Source: UBA6163 sp041753075 (GTDB lineage Bacteria > Planctomycetota > Planctomycetia > Pirellulales > Pirellulaceae). Taken from it: a stretch of DNA of 64,000 nt. The notes under the pieces were generated by a model, which was not told the DNA's origin, ran no database searches, and saw nothing but the letters and a program-made list of their open reading frames with translations. Position 1 is the first letter of the stretch. Each line of letters begins with the position of its first letter. Positions 43,456 to 51,947 of this stretch are shown one piece after another. A program made the position numbers and the translations under genes. The stretch spans positions 1 to 64,000 of the forward strand of contig JBGSVE010000011.1 of the NCBI GenBank assembly GCA_041753075.1. The letters are read 5' to 3'.

Positions 43456-45096
43456 ATGCTTGGAATGGTTCACCTTTGTCGGCGATCAACTGCGATTGCT
43501 GTGGCGCTATACCTCGTAACGGCAGTTTCACTGCTGGCCCCAGCGCAGGATACCGCGCAGGACGCCGAGCCGTACCAGGTTTATGTGGACCAAGAAAACG
43601 TCACGGCACGTTGCGGTCCCGGCGGTGATTTCTATCGCACTGATCCGTTGCGGCACGGCCAAGCCTTGGAAGTGTACGTCGAGACGGCCGATGGTTGGCT
43701 CGGCATTCGTCCGCCGGCCGGCAGTTTCAGTTGGCTACCTGCCGACGTCGTGAAACTTTCGCCAAGCCAAGATTTTGGCATCATCACCGAAGACAATACG
43801 TTGACTTGGATTGGCACCCACCTCGGCAAAGCAAACAAGTATTTGTGGCAAGTGCAACTTGCCAAGGGCGAAGACGTCGCGATCCTCGGTCGCGCCACTC
43901 GCGAAGGGCCTGATGGTCCCAAGCTGTGGCTTCGGATCGTGCCACCAGCCGGTGAGTTTCGCTGGGTCCATCGCGACCAAGTTGTCGAGAACCCGGAGTT
44001 GCTGCTGCGAAACAAACCAAGCGAGAAAGAACGAATTGCTCAGGGCGAACCAACCCCTGCAGCGGAGATCGAGTATGGGGATGACGAACTTGAAGTGGCG
44101 CCGCGCGTCGCAATCCTTCCGGCTAGTGAGAAAATACGACGTGAAGTGCGACAAGAGCAGTCGGTGCTGCAAGCGGCCACCAGCCTGCCCATGCCTATTC
44201 CCGATTATCAACTTGAAGCCGAGCCACAAGCCATCGGTTCGGGAATCGTCGAAGAACAAAACGGAATGGATTTGGCCGCCGACAACGAGGTAGCACGGCC
44301 CTACGATGCACCCTTGGTCGCCTTCACGACGCGGCCAACGGTTCGCTCGATTGGGCAATCCAGCGCGTCGGTTGGTTCGAATGTAGTAGCGGAATCGGTC
44401 GATGTGTTTAGCCGTCGCGGCAGCGTGCGACCAGCACCCGCGATGTCGCCCAGTGAGCAACAACAGCTCGCAATCGACAACAGCCGTGTGGTCGTGATGC
44501 CAGTTAGCAATGTCGTTCCCCAAGCCGCCGCGACTGCGGCGATTGAATTACGATCAATCGATTTGCTGCAGCTTGAATTGTCCCGACTGATGTCTCGGTC
44601 CGCACCAGCGGGCGATGTTGAATCGATCATTGCTGCGGCGGGAATGCAGGCGCGGACTGCGCCGAGCGAACTGGATCGCCAACGGGCGGCAATGTTGACC
44701 CAGCGGGCCCAGCAGTACCAACAGGTTGCTCGGCGGCGCGATGGCGGATCAATCACCGCCATGCCGGCCAGCGCCCAATACCCAGCACCGGTACAAGGCG
44801 ACGGCGAATTGCCAGTGCCGACATCATTGCCACTACCAACATCGCCAGACAACACGGCAAGTAATTCGGCGGGCTACCTGGTTCAGGTGTTTTCCGCACG
44901 ACCCGATAGTCCACCGTTTGCTTTGACAGATCGCCAGGGACGGACGACGTTTTACCTCAGTGCCGCACCGGGCGTGAATCTGCGTCGGTATTTGAATCAG
45001 TATATTACGGTCAATGGCGAGTCCGGGTACGCGACTGGGTTGGATACACCGCACATCATTGCCACCGGTGCGGTTCGCTCGTTGGAACCGAAGTAA
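43456..45096 (+). CDS. Exported protein with SH3-like domains
   Basis: A 546-residue protein. The signal peptide (IAVALYLVTAVSLLAPAQ) precedes two SH3b-like modules at about residues 40-110 and 110-180 (VTARCGPGGDFYRTDPLRHG in the first, with DGWLGIRPP). A low-complexity, proline- and serine-rich middle follows. A final beta-rich module at about 470-545 is unassigned (SAGYLVQVFSARPDSPPFAL). Bacterial SH3 domains often bind peptidoglycan, which would suit a cell-wall role. The N-terminal GG-type pattern is a planctomycete favourite. It starts at ATG 43456 and is followed by the methyltransferase-like gene 9 bases later. Confidence 0.8.
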   Translation: MLGMVHLCRRSTAIAVALYLVTAVSLLAPAQDTAQDAEPYQVYVDQENVTARCGPGGDFYRTDPLRHGQALEVYVETADGWLGIRPPAGSFSWLPADVVKLSPSQDFGIITEDNTLTWIGTHLGKANKYLWQVQLAKGEDVAILGRATREGPDGPKLWLRIVPPAGEFRWVHRDQVVENPELLLRNKPSEKERIAQGEPTPAAEIEYGDDELEVAPRVAILPASEKIRREVRQEQSVLQAATSLPMPIPDYQLEAEPQAIGSGIVEEQNGMDLAADNEVARPYDAPLVAFTTRPTVRSIGQSSASVGSNVVAESVDVFSRRGSVRPAPAMSPSEQQQLAIDNSRVVVMPVSNVVPQAAATAAIELRSIDLLQLELSRLMSRSAPAGDVESIIAAAGMQARTAPSELDRQRAAMLTQRAQQYQQVARRRDGGSITAMPASAQYPAPVQGDGELPVPTSLPLPTSPDNTASNSAGYLVQVFSARPDSPPFALTDRQGRTTFYLSAAPGVNLRRYLNQYITVNGESGYATGLDTPHIIATGAVRSLEPK

Positions 45097-45105
45097 CACG
45101 CCGCT

Positions 45106-45855
45106 ATGATGGCGGTTATGCAAACGACACTGACGCCAGCGCACCTGCGACGACGCTCGATCTTCATCAGCGTGGTTGTCGTCGCGATCTTGAGTTTTGG
45201 CTGTAATCGTTATCGCAGCGATATCGCTTACGACTATCCGGTCCAATACACATGGCGTGACGCGGTATCGGCACAAGAATTTTCGATATTCCAGGGCGTC
45301 TCCTGGGACCCAATGATTGCCGACGGGTTTGGCGAAACGCTTAGCGATCAATCGATAATCGAGGGGCACAGCGTATTGGATTTGTTTTCGGGTCCCGGCA
45401 TCATTGCGGTTACCTGCGCTCGCGAGGGCGCGACGAAGGTCTTGTCTTTTGACGAACAAAAAGTGACCGTTGCTTGTGCGATCTACAACGTTGCCGACCA
45501 TGACCAAGACTTTGTAGTGACGGTCAAACAGTTCGATGCGAAGGCCGCAGCGTTCCCGACGGCCGATCATTTCGATGTCATTCTAGCAACGTTGATTCAT
45601 GACTTGGACTCGCCCGATTCATCGCCAACAGCTTCGTTACTGGGTGAGCGTATCGCCGTGGTGCTGAAGTGTGCAAACGAGAACTTGGAAATCAGCGGGC
45701 GAGTTTTCGTTGTGTGCGAAAACGAAACGGTCGCCGCGACGTTCAACGAAACTTGCCGGTCACAAGGGCATACGACAACGCCAGTGACGAAAGAATCTCA
45801 GCGTGCCCCGGTGCTGGAATTGAAACTACAAACGGCTTCCGCGTCCTCAAGCTGA
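45106..45855 (+). CDS. Methyltransferase-fold protein with an N-terminal signal
   Basis: A 249-residue protein. Residues 17-35 form a hydrophobic segment (SIFISVVVVAILSFGC) ending in a lipobox-like SFGC. After that comes a class I SAM-dependent methyltransferase fold: motif I is VLDLFSGPGIIAVTCAREGA at about residues 89-108, and the acidic end of strand 2 is VLSFDEQK. The usual post-IV substrate motif (NPPY-type) is replaced by ILATLIHDLD. If the signal is real, the protein lies outside the cytoplasm, where SAM is not expected. Two adjacent ATGs open it. It may have lost catalysis, or the signal may be a non-cleaved anchor. Confidence 0.65.
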   Translation: MMAVMQTTLTPAHLRRRSIFISVVVVAILSFGCNRYRSDIAYDYPVQYTWRDAVSAQEFSIFQGVSWDPMIADGFGETLSDQSIIEGHSVLDLFSGPGIIAVTCAREGATKVLSFDEQKVTVACAIYNVADHDQDFVVTVKQFDAKAAAFPTADHFDVILATLIHDLDSPDSSPTASLLGERIAVVLKCANENLEISGRVFVVCENETVAATFNETCRSQGHTTTPVTKESQRAPVLELKLQTASASSS

Positions 45856-45860
45856 CGGAA

Positions 45861-47261
45861 TTACCTTGCTGCGAGAATCATCGCCGCGACTTTTCGCGCG
45901 TGAAGGATCGTGGGCGCGATGCCGACGCCATGCAGCGAATTCCCAATCAACGACAAACCGCCGATACACGCGATCGAAGACTCCATAGCGCTAACGCGAT
46001 TCAAGTGCCCGACGTGATACTGGGGCATTGCACTGGGCCAACGAATGACCTTTGCCAAAACCGGCTGGCCCTGCAAGCCAATCAACGACCGCAACTCGTT
46101 ACGGGCCAATTCGACTAGGTCCGAGTCGCTGCGTTCCAGTAAGTCGGCTTGTAATTCGCCACCAATGAATACTCGAATCAATCTCATGCCCGCAGGTGTT
46201 CGACCGGAAAATTTATCTCCGGTGTAGCTGGCTGCTATGATCTGTCGATGTTCGGCAGCGGGCACGACAAACCCTGCGATCGACATGCGGTGTGTGATGT
46301 CGGCGTCATGCACACCGAGTGCGACCACGGCACTTGATGCGAATCGAAAATCGCTTGCCCAGGTTGCGGCTGCCGGGATCACATCGGCGAGCAATCGACC
46401 CGCGACATTGGCTGGTGTCGCGATGATCACATGGTCATATGTCTGGTCGCCGATTGGCGCTGAACCGATCAATTGCCATCGATCGTCGATCTTGCGAAGC
46501 GACTCGATGGCGGTTGAACGATGCAAACCGGTTGAGCCCAATGACTTGACCAGCGCAGCGACAAGGCATTCCATGCCGGCGGGAAACGAACGGAACTTCT
46601 CGTAACGCGCACCCGCGCTATTTTGTTCGATCGAATCACTGCCTTCACGATGGCGTCGCCGGGTCGCACGATACAGGCTGCCATCGGTTCGTTCCATTTC
46701 CCAAAACTGTGGCATGGTTGCGGCCATGCTGAGCTTGTCCACATCGCCGGTATAAATGCCGCCAACGAGCGGTTGGACAATCGTCCGCAATAGCTCGTTT
46801 CCGAATCGCCGCTTGACAAAGGCAGCAACACTTTCGTCATCGTCATTTGCGCGTTTGGCAACGGCTGGTTCGGCGAGCAGACGCAGTTTGCCCTGGAGCG
46901 AAAGGAGCGGCGTGGTCAAAATCGGCCCCAGCCGCGTTGGACGCATCAGCACAAAGCCCGCCGGAACCCTGACCAACTTGCCGCGATGCACAATGGCCGC
47001 TCCTCGCGCCTCGGGCCGCGGAGCGATCAGGTCCGCTTCAATGCCCAGTTCGCGGCACAACTCGATTGCCCCGCTCGGTTCGGTGGCGAACATGTCGGCA
47101 CCATGTTCGACCAAGAAACCGTCGATGCGCTCGGTTCGAATGGCACCGCCAAGGCGATCCGACGCCTCGAATAGATCAACGCGATGGATTGGTGATTGAT
47201 TGCGCAACGCTGCGGCGGCGCTCAAGCCCGCGATTCCGCCGCCGATGATTGCGATTTTCAT
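45861..47261 (-). CDS. hemG: Protoporphyrinogen oxidase
   Basis: A 466-residue flavoprotein of the HemY type, oxidising protoporphyrinogen IX to protoporphyrin IX in haem synthesis. The dinucleotide-binding motif is at the N-terminus (KIAIIGGGIAGLSAAAAL, residues 2-19). The family signature DLFEASDRLGGAIRTE lies near residue 33, followed by VEHGADMF. The C-terminal FAD segment is IACIGGLSLIGNSLHGVGIA. ATG 47261 is chosen over 47339, which would add 26 residues ahead of the flavin motif. It is divergent from the ABC-F gene. Confidence 0.92.
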   Translation of the reverse strand: MKIAIIGGGIAGLSAAAALRNQSPIHRVDLFEASDRLGGAIRTERIDGFLVEHGADMFATEPSGAIELCRELGIEADLIAPRPEARGAAIVHRGKLVRVPAGFVLMRPTRLGPILTTPLLSLQGKLRLLAEPAVAKRANDDDESVAAFVKRRFGNELLRTIVQPLVGGIYTGDVDKLSMAATMPQFWEMERTDGSLYRATRRRHREGSDSIEQNSAGARYEKFRSFPAGMECLVAALVKSLGSTGLHRSTAIESLRKIDDRWQLIGSAPIGDQTYDHVIIATPANVAGRLLADVIPAAATWASDFRFASSAVVALGVHDADITHRMSIAGFVVPAAEHRQIIAASYTGDKFSGRTPAGMRLIRVFIGGELQADLLERSDSDLVELARNELRSLIGLQGQPVLAKVIRWPSAMPQYHVGHLNRVSAMESSIACIGGLSLIGNSLHGVGIAPTILHARKVAAMILAAR

Positions 47262-47365
47262 GAAGGATATTTTGGCATGTTTACTGGTTGTTGAGCAATT
47301 CGCTACGGGATGGCAAAATGCTCGGCGTTCAATGTCCATCCCGCAAATGTTGATTTCAGTTTTTC

Positions 47366-49147
47366 ATGGCCGTTCTGATACAGATTCGTGATGCTTACAA
47401 GCGTTTTGGTGACCAAATCCTACTCGAAGCTGCCGAGACATCGCTGATTGATGATGTTAAGGTTGGTTTCGTCGGTCGCAACGGAGCGGGAAAATCAACT
47501 TTGCTACGGGTTTTGCTCGGCGAAGAAGAGCTCGAATCAGGCGAGGTAATCCACCACCCTTCGCTGCGAGTTGGCTATTTGCGGCAGCATGATCCGTTTC
47601 ACGAAGGCGAATCCGCGCTCGATTTTTTGATGCGAGACAGCGGCCAACCGGATTGGAAATGTGGCGAAATCGCTGGCGAGTTCGAACTCAAGGGCCAATA
47701 CCTCGAGGGGCCGGTCAAATCGCTCTCGGGCGGTTGGCAAACTCGGGTCAAGCTCGCGGCCCTACTGCTGCACGATCCAAATTTTCTGATGCTTGACGAA
47801 CCGACCAACTTTTTGGATTTGCGCACGCAGATTCTGCTCGAACACTTTTTGCGGGGGTTCAATAAAGCGGCGTTGATTGTTTCGCACGATCGCGCGTTCT
47901 TAAAAGCGACCTGTTCGCACACGCTCGAGTTGTCACGCGGCAAGTTGACAATGTTCACCGGCAAGATTGATGCGTTTCTGGAATTTCGCGAGGAGCGGCG
48001 CGAGCACGATCGCCGAGTCAACGCGACGGTGATATCGAAACAAAAGCAGTTGCAACGCTTCATCGAGAAGAACCGCGCCAGCGCTTCGACCGCCAGCCAA
48101 GCCAAGAGCAAGGCCAAGCAATTGGAACGTTTGCAAACCACCGAGGTCGAAGTCGACGAAGCCACCGTGCGGATTCGTGCTCCGCGAGTCCAACCGCGTC
48201 AAGGCAGTGCGGTTCGTTGTCTCGATATGTCGATCGGCTATCCCGGAAACTGCGTCGCCAGCGACATTCAACTCGAAATCGAACACGGCCAACGCGCGGC
48301 GATTGTCGGTGACAACGGGCAAGGCAAAACAACGTTGTTAAGAACGTTGGTCGGTTCATTGCCAGTCGTTGATGGAAACATGAAGTGGGGCTATGGCTGC
48401 GAAATCGGCACCTACGCCCAACACGTTTATTCGTCGCTTGACGAGCGCCAGACGGTACTGGAAAACCTCGAATACAATTGCGATCGCGAGATCACAAGAC
48501 AAGAAGTCTTGGCGATGGCCGGCGCGTTGTTGTTTCGCGACGAGCATGTCAATAAAAAGGTCAAGGTACTTTCCGGTGGCGAGCGAGCACGATTGTGCAT
48601 GGCATCATTGCTGCTGGGTACGTCCAATATCTTGGTCCTCGATGAACCCGGTAACCACCTCGATGTCGAAACCGTTGAGGCGCTCGCCGAGGCGTTGTTA
48701 CTGTTTAAGGGCACACTCATTTTCACCAGTCACGATCGCCACTTTATGCAGCGGGTTGCGACTAGCGTGATCGAGGTTCGCGACGGCACGGTACGTAATT
48801 ACTTCGGCAACTACGAGACTTACCTACAAGCGGTCGAACAGGAAGTCGATGAGGGTGAGCGACAACGACATGCGGCCTCCGGCAAACCGGCAGCGCCACC
48901 TGCGGCCAAGCTAGGTGGCATTGCCGAGCATCGTCAGACGCAACAAGACGGTCGCAAGGCTGAGAAGGAATTGAAAAATCTCGAAAAGCGAATCGCTAAA
49001 CTTGATGGTGACAAAAAAGCCTTGAATGATCAGTTGCTGACCGAAACCAATGCCAAGGAAGCAATGCGTCTGCATGACGATCTATCGAGAATTAGCCAAG
49101 AATTAGTCGAAGCCGAAGAGCGGTGGCTCGAGCTAAGCCAATTCTGA
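47366..49147 (+). CDS. ABC-F family ATPase
   Basis: A 593-residue protein with two ABC nucleotide-binding domains and no membrane part, of the Uup/EttA type. Walker A sites are GRNGAGKST (37-45) and GDNGQGKTT. Signatures are SLSGGWQTRV and VLSGGERARL. Walker B sites are LMLDEPTNFLD in the first domain and LVLDEPGNHLD, with Gly in place of Thr, in the second. A basic coiled linker separates the domains, and a C-terminal coiled coil follows. ABC-F proteins act on ribosomes or DNA. Its last 15 bases overlap the end of the MMPL gene on the other strand. Confidence 0.93.
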   Translation: MAVLIQIRDAYKRFGDQILLEAAETSLIDDVKVGFVGRNGAGKSTLLRVLLGEEELESGEVIHHPSLRVGYLRQHDPFHEGESALDFLMRDSGQPDWKCGEIAGEFELKGQYLEGPVKSLSGGWQTRVKLAALLLHDPNFLMLDEPTNFLDLRTQILLEHFLRGFNKAALIVSHDRAFLKATCSHTLELSRGKLTMFTGKIDAFLEFREERREHDRRVNATVISKQKQLQRFIEKNRASASTASQAKSKAKQLERLQTTEVEVDEATVRIRAPRVQPRQGSAVRCLDMSIGYPGNCVASDIQLEIEHGQRAAIVGDNGQGKTTLLRTLVGSLPVVDGNMKWGYGCEIGTYAQHVYSSLDERQTVLENLEYNCDREITRQEVLAMAGALLFRDEHVNKKVKVLSGGERARLCMASLLLGTSNILVLDEPGNHLDVETVEALAEALLLFKGTLIFTSHDRHFMQRVATSVIEVRDGTVRNYFGNYETYLQAVEQEVDEGERQRHAASGKPAAPPAAKLGGIAEHRQTQQDGRKAEKELKNLEKRIAKLDGDKKALNDQLLTETNAKEAMRLHDDLSRISQELVEAEERWLELSQF

Positions 49148-51886
49148 ATCGGCATCGAGATCGTCCGGCGGACGGGGCAGGCGGGGACCGCTGCTGGCGC
49201 GATCCATTACGGCAACGAACGACGGTACCAAGACCGTACGAACGTAAAAGGTGTCAATCATTACGCCCAGACCTAAGGCGAATCCAAGCTCGACGATGCC
49301 ACGCAGTGACGCTTGATTGGGGTCGGGCGGTCGGCCAAAAAGGCTCAACAGTCCGGGCAACCAGGCCGAAGCAGTCATGCTAAAAAAAGTCGCCGCCATC
49401 ACGATGCCACACGCGGTGATGATCCCGCCGGTGCGAGCGACGGCGCGGCGCAGCGCCGACAACCAACCGCCGCGCTCGCGTTGTTCTTCGATGATTCGCG
49501 TGACCAAGTAGACGTTGTAATCTTGTCCAACGGCCACCAAGATCACGAACAAGAACAACGGCAGTTTCCAATCCAAACCTACATATCCGTCGCCGTAGGC
49601 AATGCGGTAAAACAGAATCGTCAGGCCAAGCGTCGCGTAGTAGGTCAACAGCACCGTGGCGATCAGGTAGCCACACAGCGAAAAACGCCGGATCACCACC
49701 CACAGCGCAATGAACACTGCGATCACGACGGCAACCTTGATGCGGCGGTTGTCAGATAGCGTGATCGCTCGCAAGTCGATAATTGACGGCGTGGTGCCGG
49801 TCAAGAACATCTGTGAACCAAAGAAAGGCGATGCTTCATCGGTCGTCTGCTTGTGCAACCAATCGTCCAACTCCGTGACTCGCCCCGCCGCCTCAATTCC
49901 GAACGGGTCGCCATCGATGACGACGTCAAGTCGCACCAATCGACCGTTGTGCTGCGGCAGATCCGAGAAAAAGTAATTCTGTGCGGCGCGATGAGTCTTT
50001 AGCGCGCGACGTTTCCAAGCCTCGGTACTGAGCAAGCCCATCGCGCGATCCGGCGGAAAATCTCCCAACGGATCGTCCGCCGAGCGAACCGCCAAGACAC
50101 CGTCGCGCCCATACAGCGATTCGGAAAGTCCTTTGGCTGCGCGTCGCAGGCTACTGGCCTCGATCGCCGCGGGCAACGAAACCAAAATAGTGGTCGGGTT
50201 GACCGCACCAATGTCAAACGACTTTTCAAGAATTCGTAATCCACGGCGACTCTCGGCCGAATCGTCTAGTTGGCTGCTGATGTCATAGGTGACTTCGTTC
50301 TCGTTGCGAAAACCAAACCAAGCCGGTGGGACCAACAATCCAATCCCAAGCGACAAGGCCAACCAGGGATGACGCGTCAGTCTCAATGCAATCAGTCCCC
50401 ACAAACCGGTCGGACGTACGCCCTCGCGATTGCCCAAATTCTTTGACGGTATTGACTCGACGCGAATCATCGATGGCCAGAATGCCTTCGGGCCGATCAG
50501 CGCTAACATTGCTGGCGTAAACGTTAAACAAACCAGTAACCCGATCGCTAAACAAAGTGCGATGATTGGCCCGGTGTAATGAAACTTGCCGAACTGGGCA
50601 ATGAACAACATTGCCAGCCCAACAATCGTGGTCAGCGCGCTGCCAACCAGCGCACTGGAAACACCCGCCAGGCTTTTACGACATGCCTGGGACCATTCCG
50701 CTAAGGCGGCTTCCTCGCGCAATCGCGAAATCAAAAACAGACAAAAATCTGTTCCGGCACCAAACAAAATCACGACGACAAAGATGCGGCTGGTCGTAAA
50801 GACGCGAAAGTCAAACCAGCCGACGTCCAACCATTTCGACAGCACCGTCAACCACGCGACCAAACCGCTCGACACCGCAATCGCAACCGCAATCGAGACA
50901 ACGGGAATCACAACCAACAGCGGCGCACGATAAACCAATCCGAGGATCGCCAAAATCATCAACACGGTCAACCATTCGGTGTAGCGGATAGCGTCTCGCG
51001 CCGCCGTCAACGTCTCGCCGCCAATTGCCGCTGAGCCGGTTGCCAATATTTCTAGCCCCGGCGATACCAATGCCGCGTTGCGTTTAAGAACTGTATCGCG
51101 AAGCTCCTCGACGGCCGCCAGAAACCCGATGTTGCTTGTCGCCGCCAACTCGGCGTCCGACATCAGAATCGCAAGTCGGGCTTCGGGTCTTGCGAACTGC
51201 GATCCGATGATCGAATCTTGCCAACTGTGCATGTCGATCCAGGTTGACCAAGCATCCAGAGGCCGATCGAGAATCGGCGTTGCATGATCAGCGATTGCCA
51301 AATCGAGCACTGTCGCCGCTTCGAGATCAGAAGCGGCCAGCTCCGGTTCACCCATTTGTTTCAAAAGCTGGGCACGGTCCCAATACGCAAGTGTGATTCT
51401 TAGGTCGTCGGGTGAAACAGCGTCGGTCGCATTCAATTCGGCGAGTGCACTGAAATACAATTCATCAACACGAATCGCGGCGTCGAGAAACTCGCGGGCC
51501 ATCGCATAGCAGCGACCTTGCGGCAGTGAGTCACCTTTGGCAAGTGTGACTTCGGCAAGTCGATGGTAGAGATGACGCAATAGGTCCAACGAAACCGCTT
51601 CATCGGCGCGAGTTAGCCGTAGTGAATCACGCGCCACCACCAGTACGATTTGACTTCGTGAGCGCTGTGTGGGAAACGCCTGGTCGAGCAAACGCGTTCC
51701 CGCCACACTGGGCATCGACGCGGGCAGGTACTCGAAGTCGCCGTCATACGCGATTGATTTCCAATCGGGTGAAAACAGGCTGGCAATAACGGCCAGCACC
51801 AACCAAAACACAACAATCGTCAAGCGATTGTGGACAACCAGACTGGCTAAGCGATCGCCAAGTGTCGGAGGTGCCTGGTTTAGCAT
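49133..51886 (-). CDS. MMPL/RND family transporter
   Basis: A 917-residue protein with two halves, each with a first membrane segment, a large extracytoplasmic domain and five further segments: the standard MMPL/RND plan. The first half has VSSALVGSALTTIVGLAMLF and GTDFCLFLISRL, typical of MMPL. The second has VILVAVGQDYNVYLVTRI, with the conserved DY pair. Proteins of this group export lipids or hopanoids. ATG 51886 (MLNQAPP) is chosen over upstream starts that lie in the preceding gene. It is 61 bases downstream of the secretin-like gene and likely in its transcript. Confidence 0.92.
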   Translation of the reverse strand: MLNQAPPTLGDRLASLVVHNRLTIVVFWLVLAVIASLFSPDWKSIAYDGDFEYLPASMPSVAGTRLLDQAFPTQRSRSQIVLVVARDSLRLTRADEAVSLDLLRHLYHRLAEVTLAKGDSLPQGRCYAMAREFLDAAIRVDELYFSALAELNATDAVSPDDLRITLAYWDRAQLLKQMGEPELAASDLEAATVLDLAIADHATPILDRPLDAWSTWIDMHSWQDSIIGSQFARPEARLAILMSDAELAATSNIGFLAAVEELRDTVLKRNAALVSPGLEILATGSAAIGGETLTAARDAIRYTEWLTVLMILAILGLVYRAPLLVVIPVVSIAVAIAVSSGLVAWLTVLSKWLDVGWFDFRVFTTSRIFVVVILFGAGTDFCLFLISRLREEAALAEWSQACRKSLAGVSSALVGSALTTIVGLAMLFIAQFGKFHYTGPIIALCLAIGLLVCLTFTPAMLALIGPKAFWPSMIRVESIPSKNLGNREGVRPTGLWGLIALRLTRHPWLALSLGIGLLVPPAWFGFRNENEVTYDISSQLDDSAESRRGLRILEKSFDIGAVNPTTILVSLPAAIEASSLRRAAKGLSESLYGRDGVLAVRSADDPLGDFPPDRAMGLLSTEAWKRRALKTHRAAQNYFFSDLPQHNGRLVRLDVVIDGDPFGIEAAGRVTELDDWLHKQTTDEASPFFGSQMFLTGTTPSIIDLRAITLSDNRRIKVAVVIAVFIALWVVIRRFSLCGYLIATVLLTYYATLGLTILFYRIAYGDGYVGLDWKLPLFLFVILVAVGQDYNVYLVTRIIEEQRERGGWLSALRRAVARTGGIITACGIVMAATFFSMTASAWLPGLLSLFGRPPDPNQASLRGIVELGFALGLGVMIDTFYVRTVLVPSFVAVMDRASSGPRLPRPPDDLDADSELA

Positions 51887-51947
51887 GTTCGGTGTGGGCG
51901 CATCGCTGGCGAGGGTCCTCGGCAGCGAAAACCTCACGCTGCGGTGC

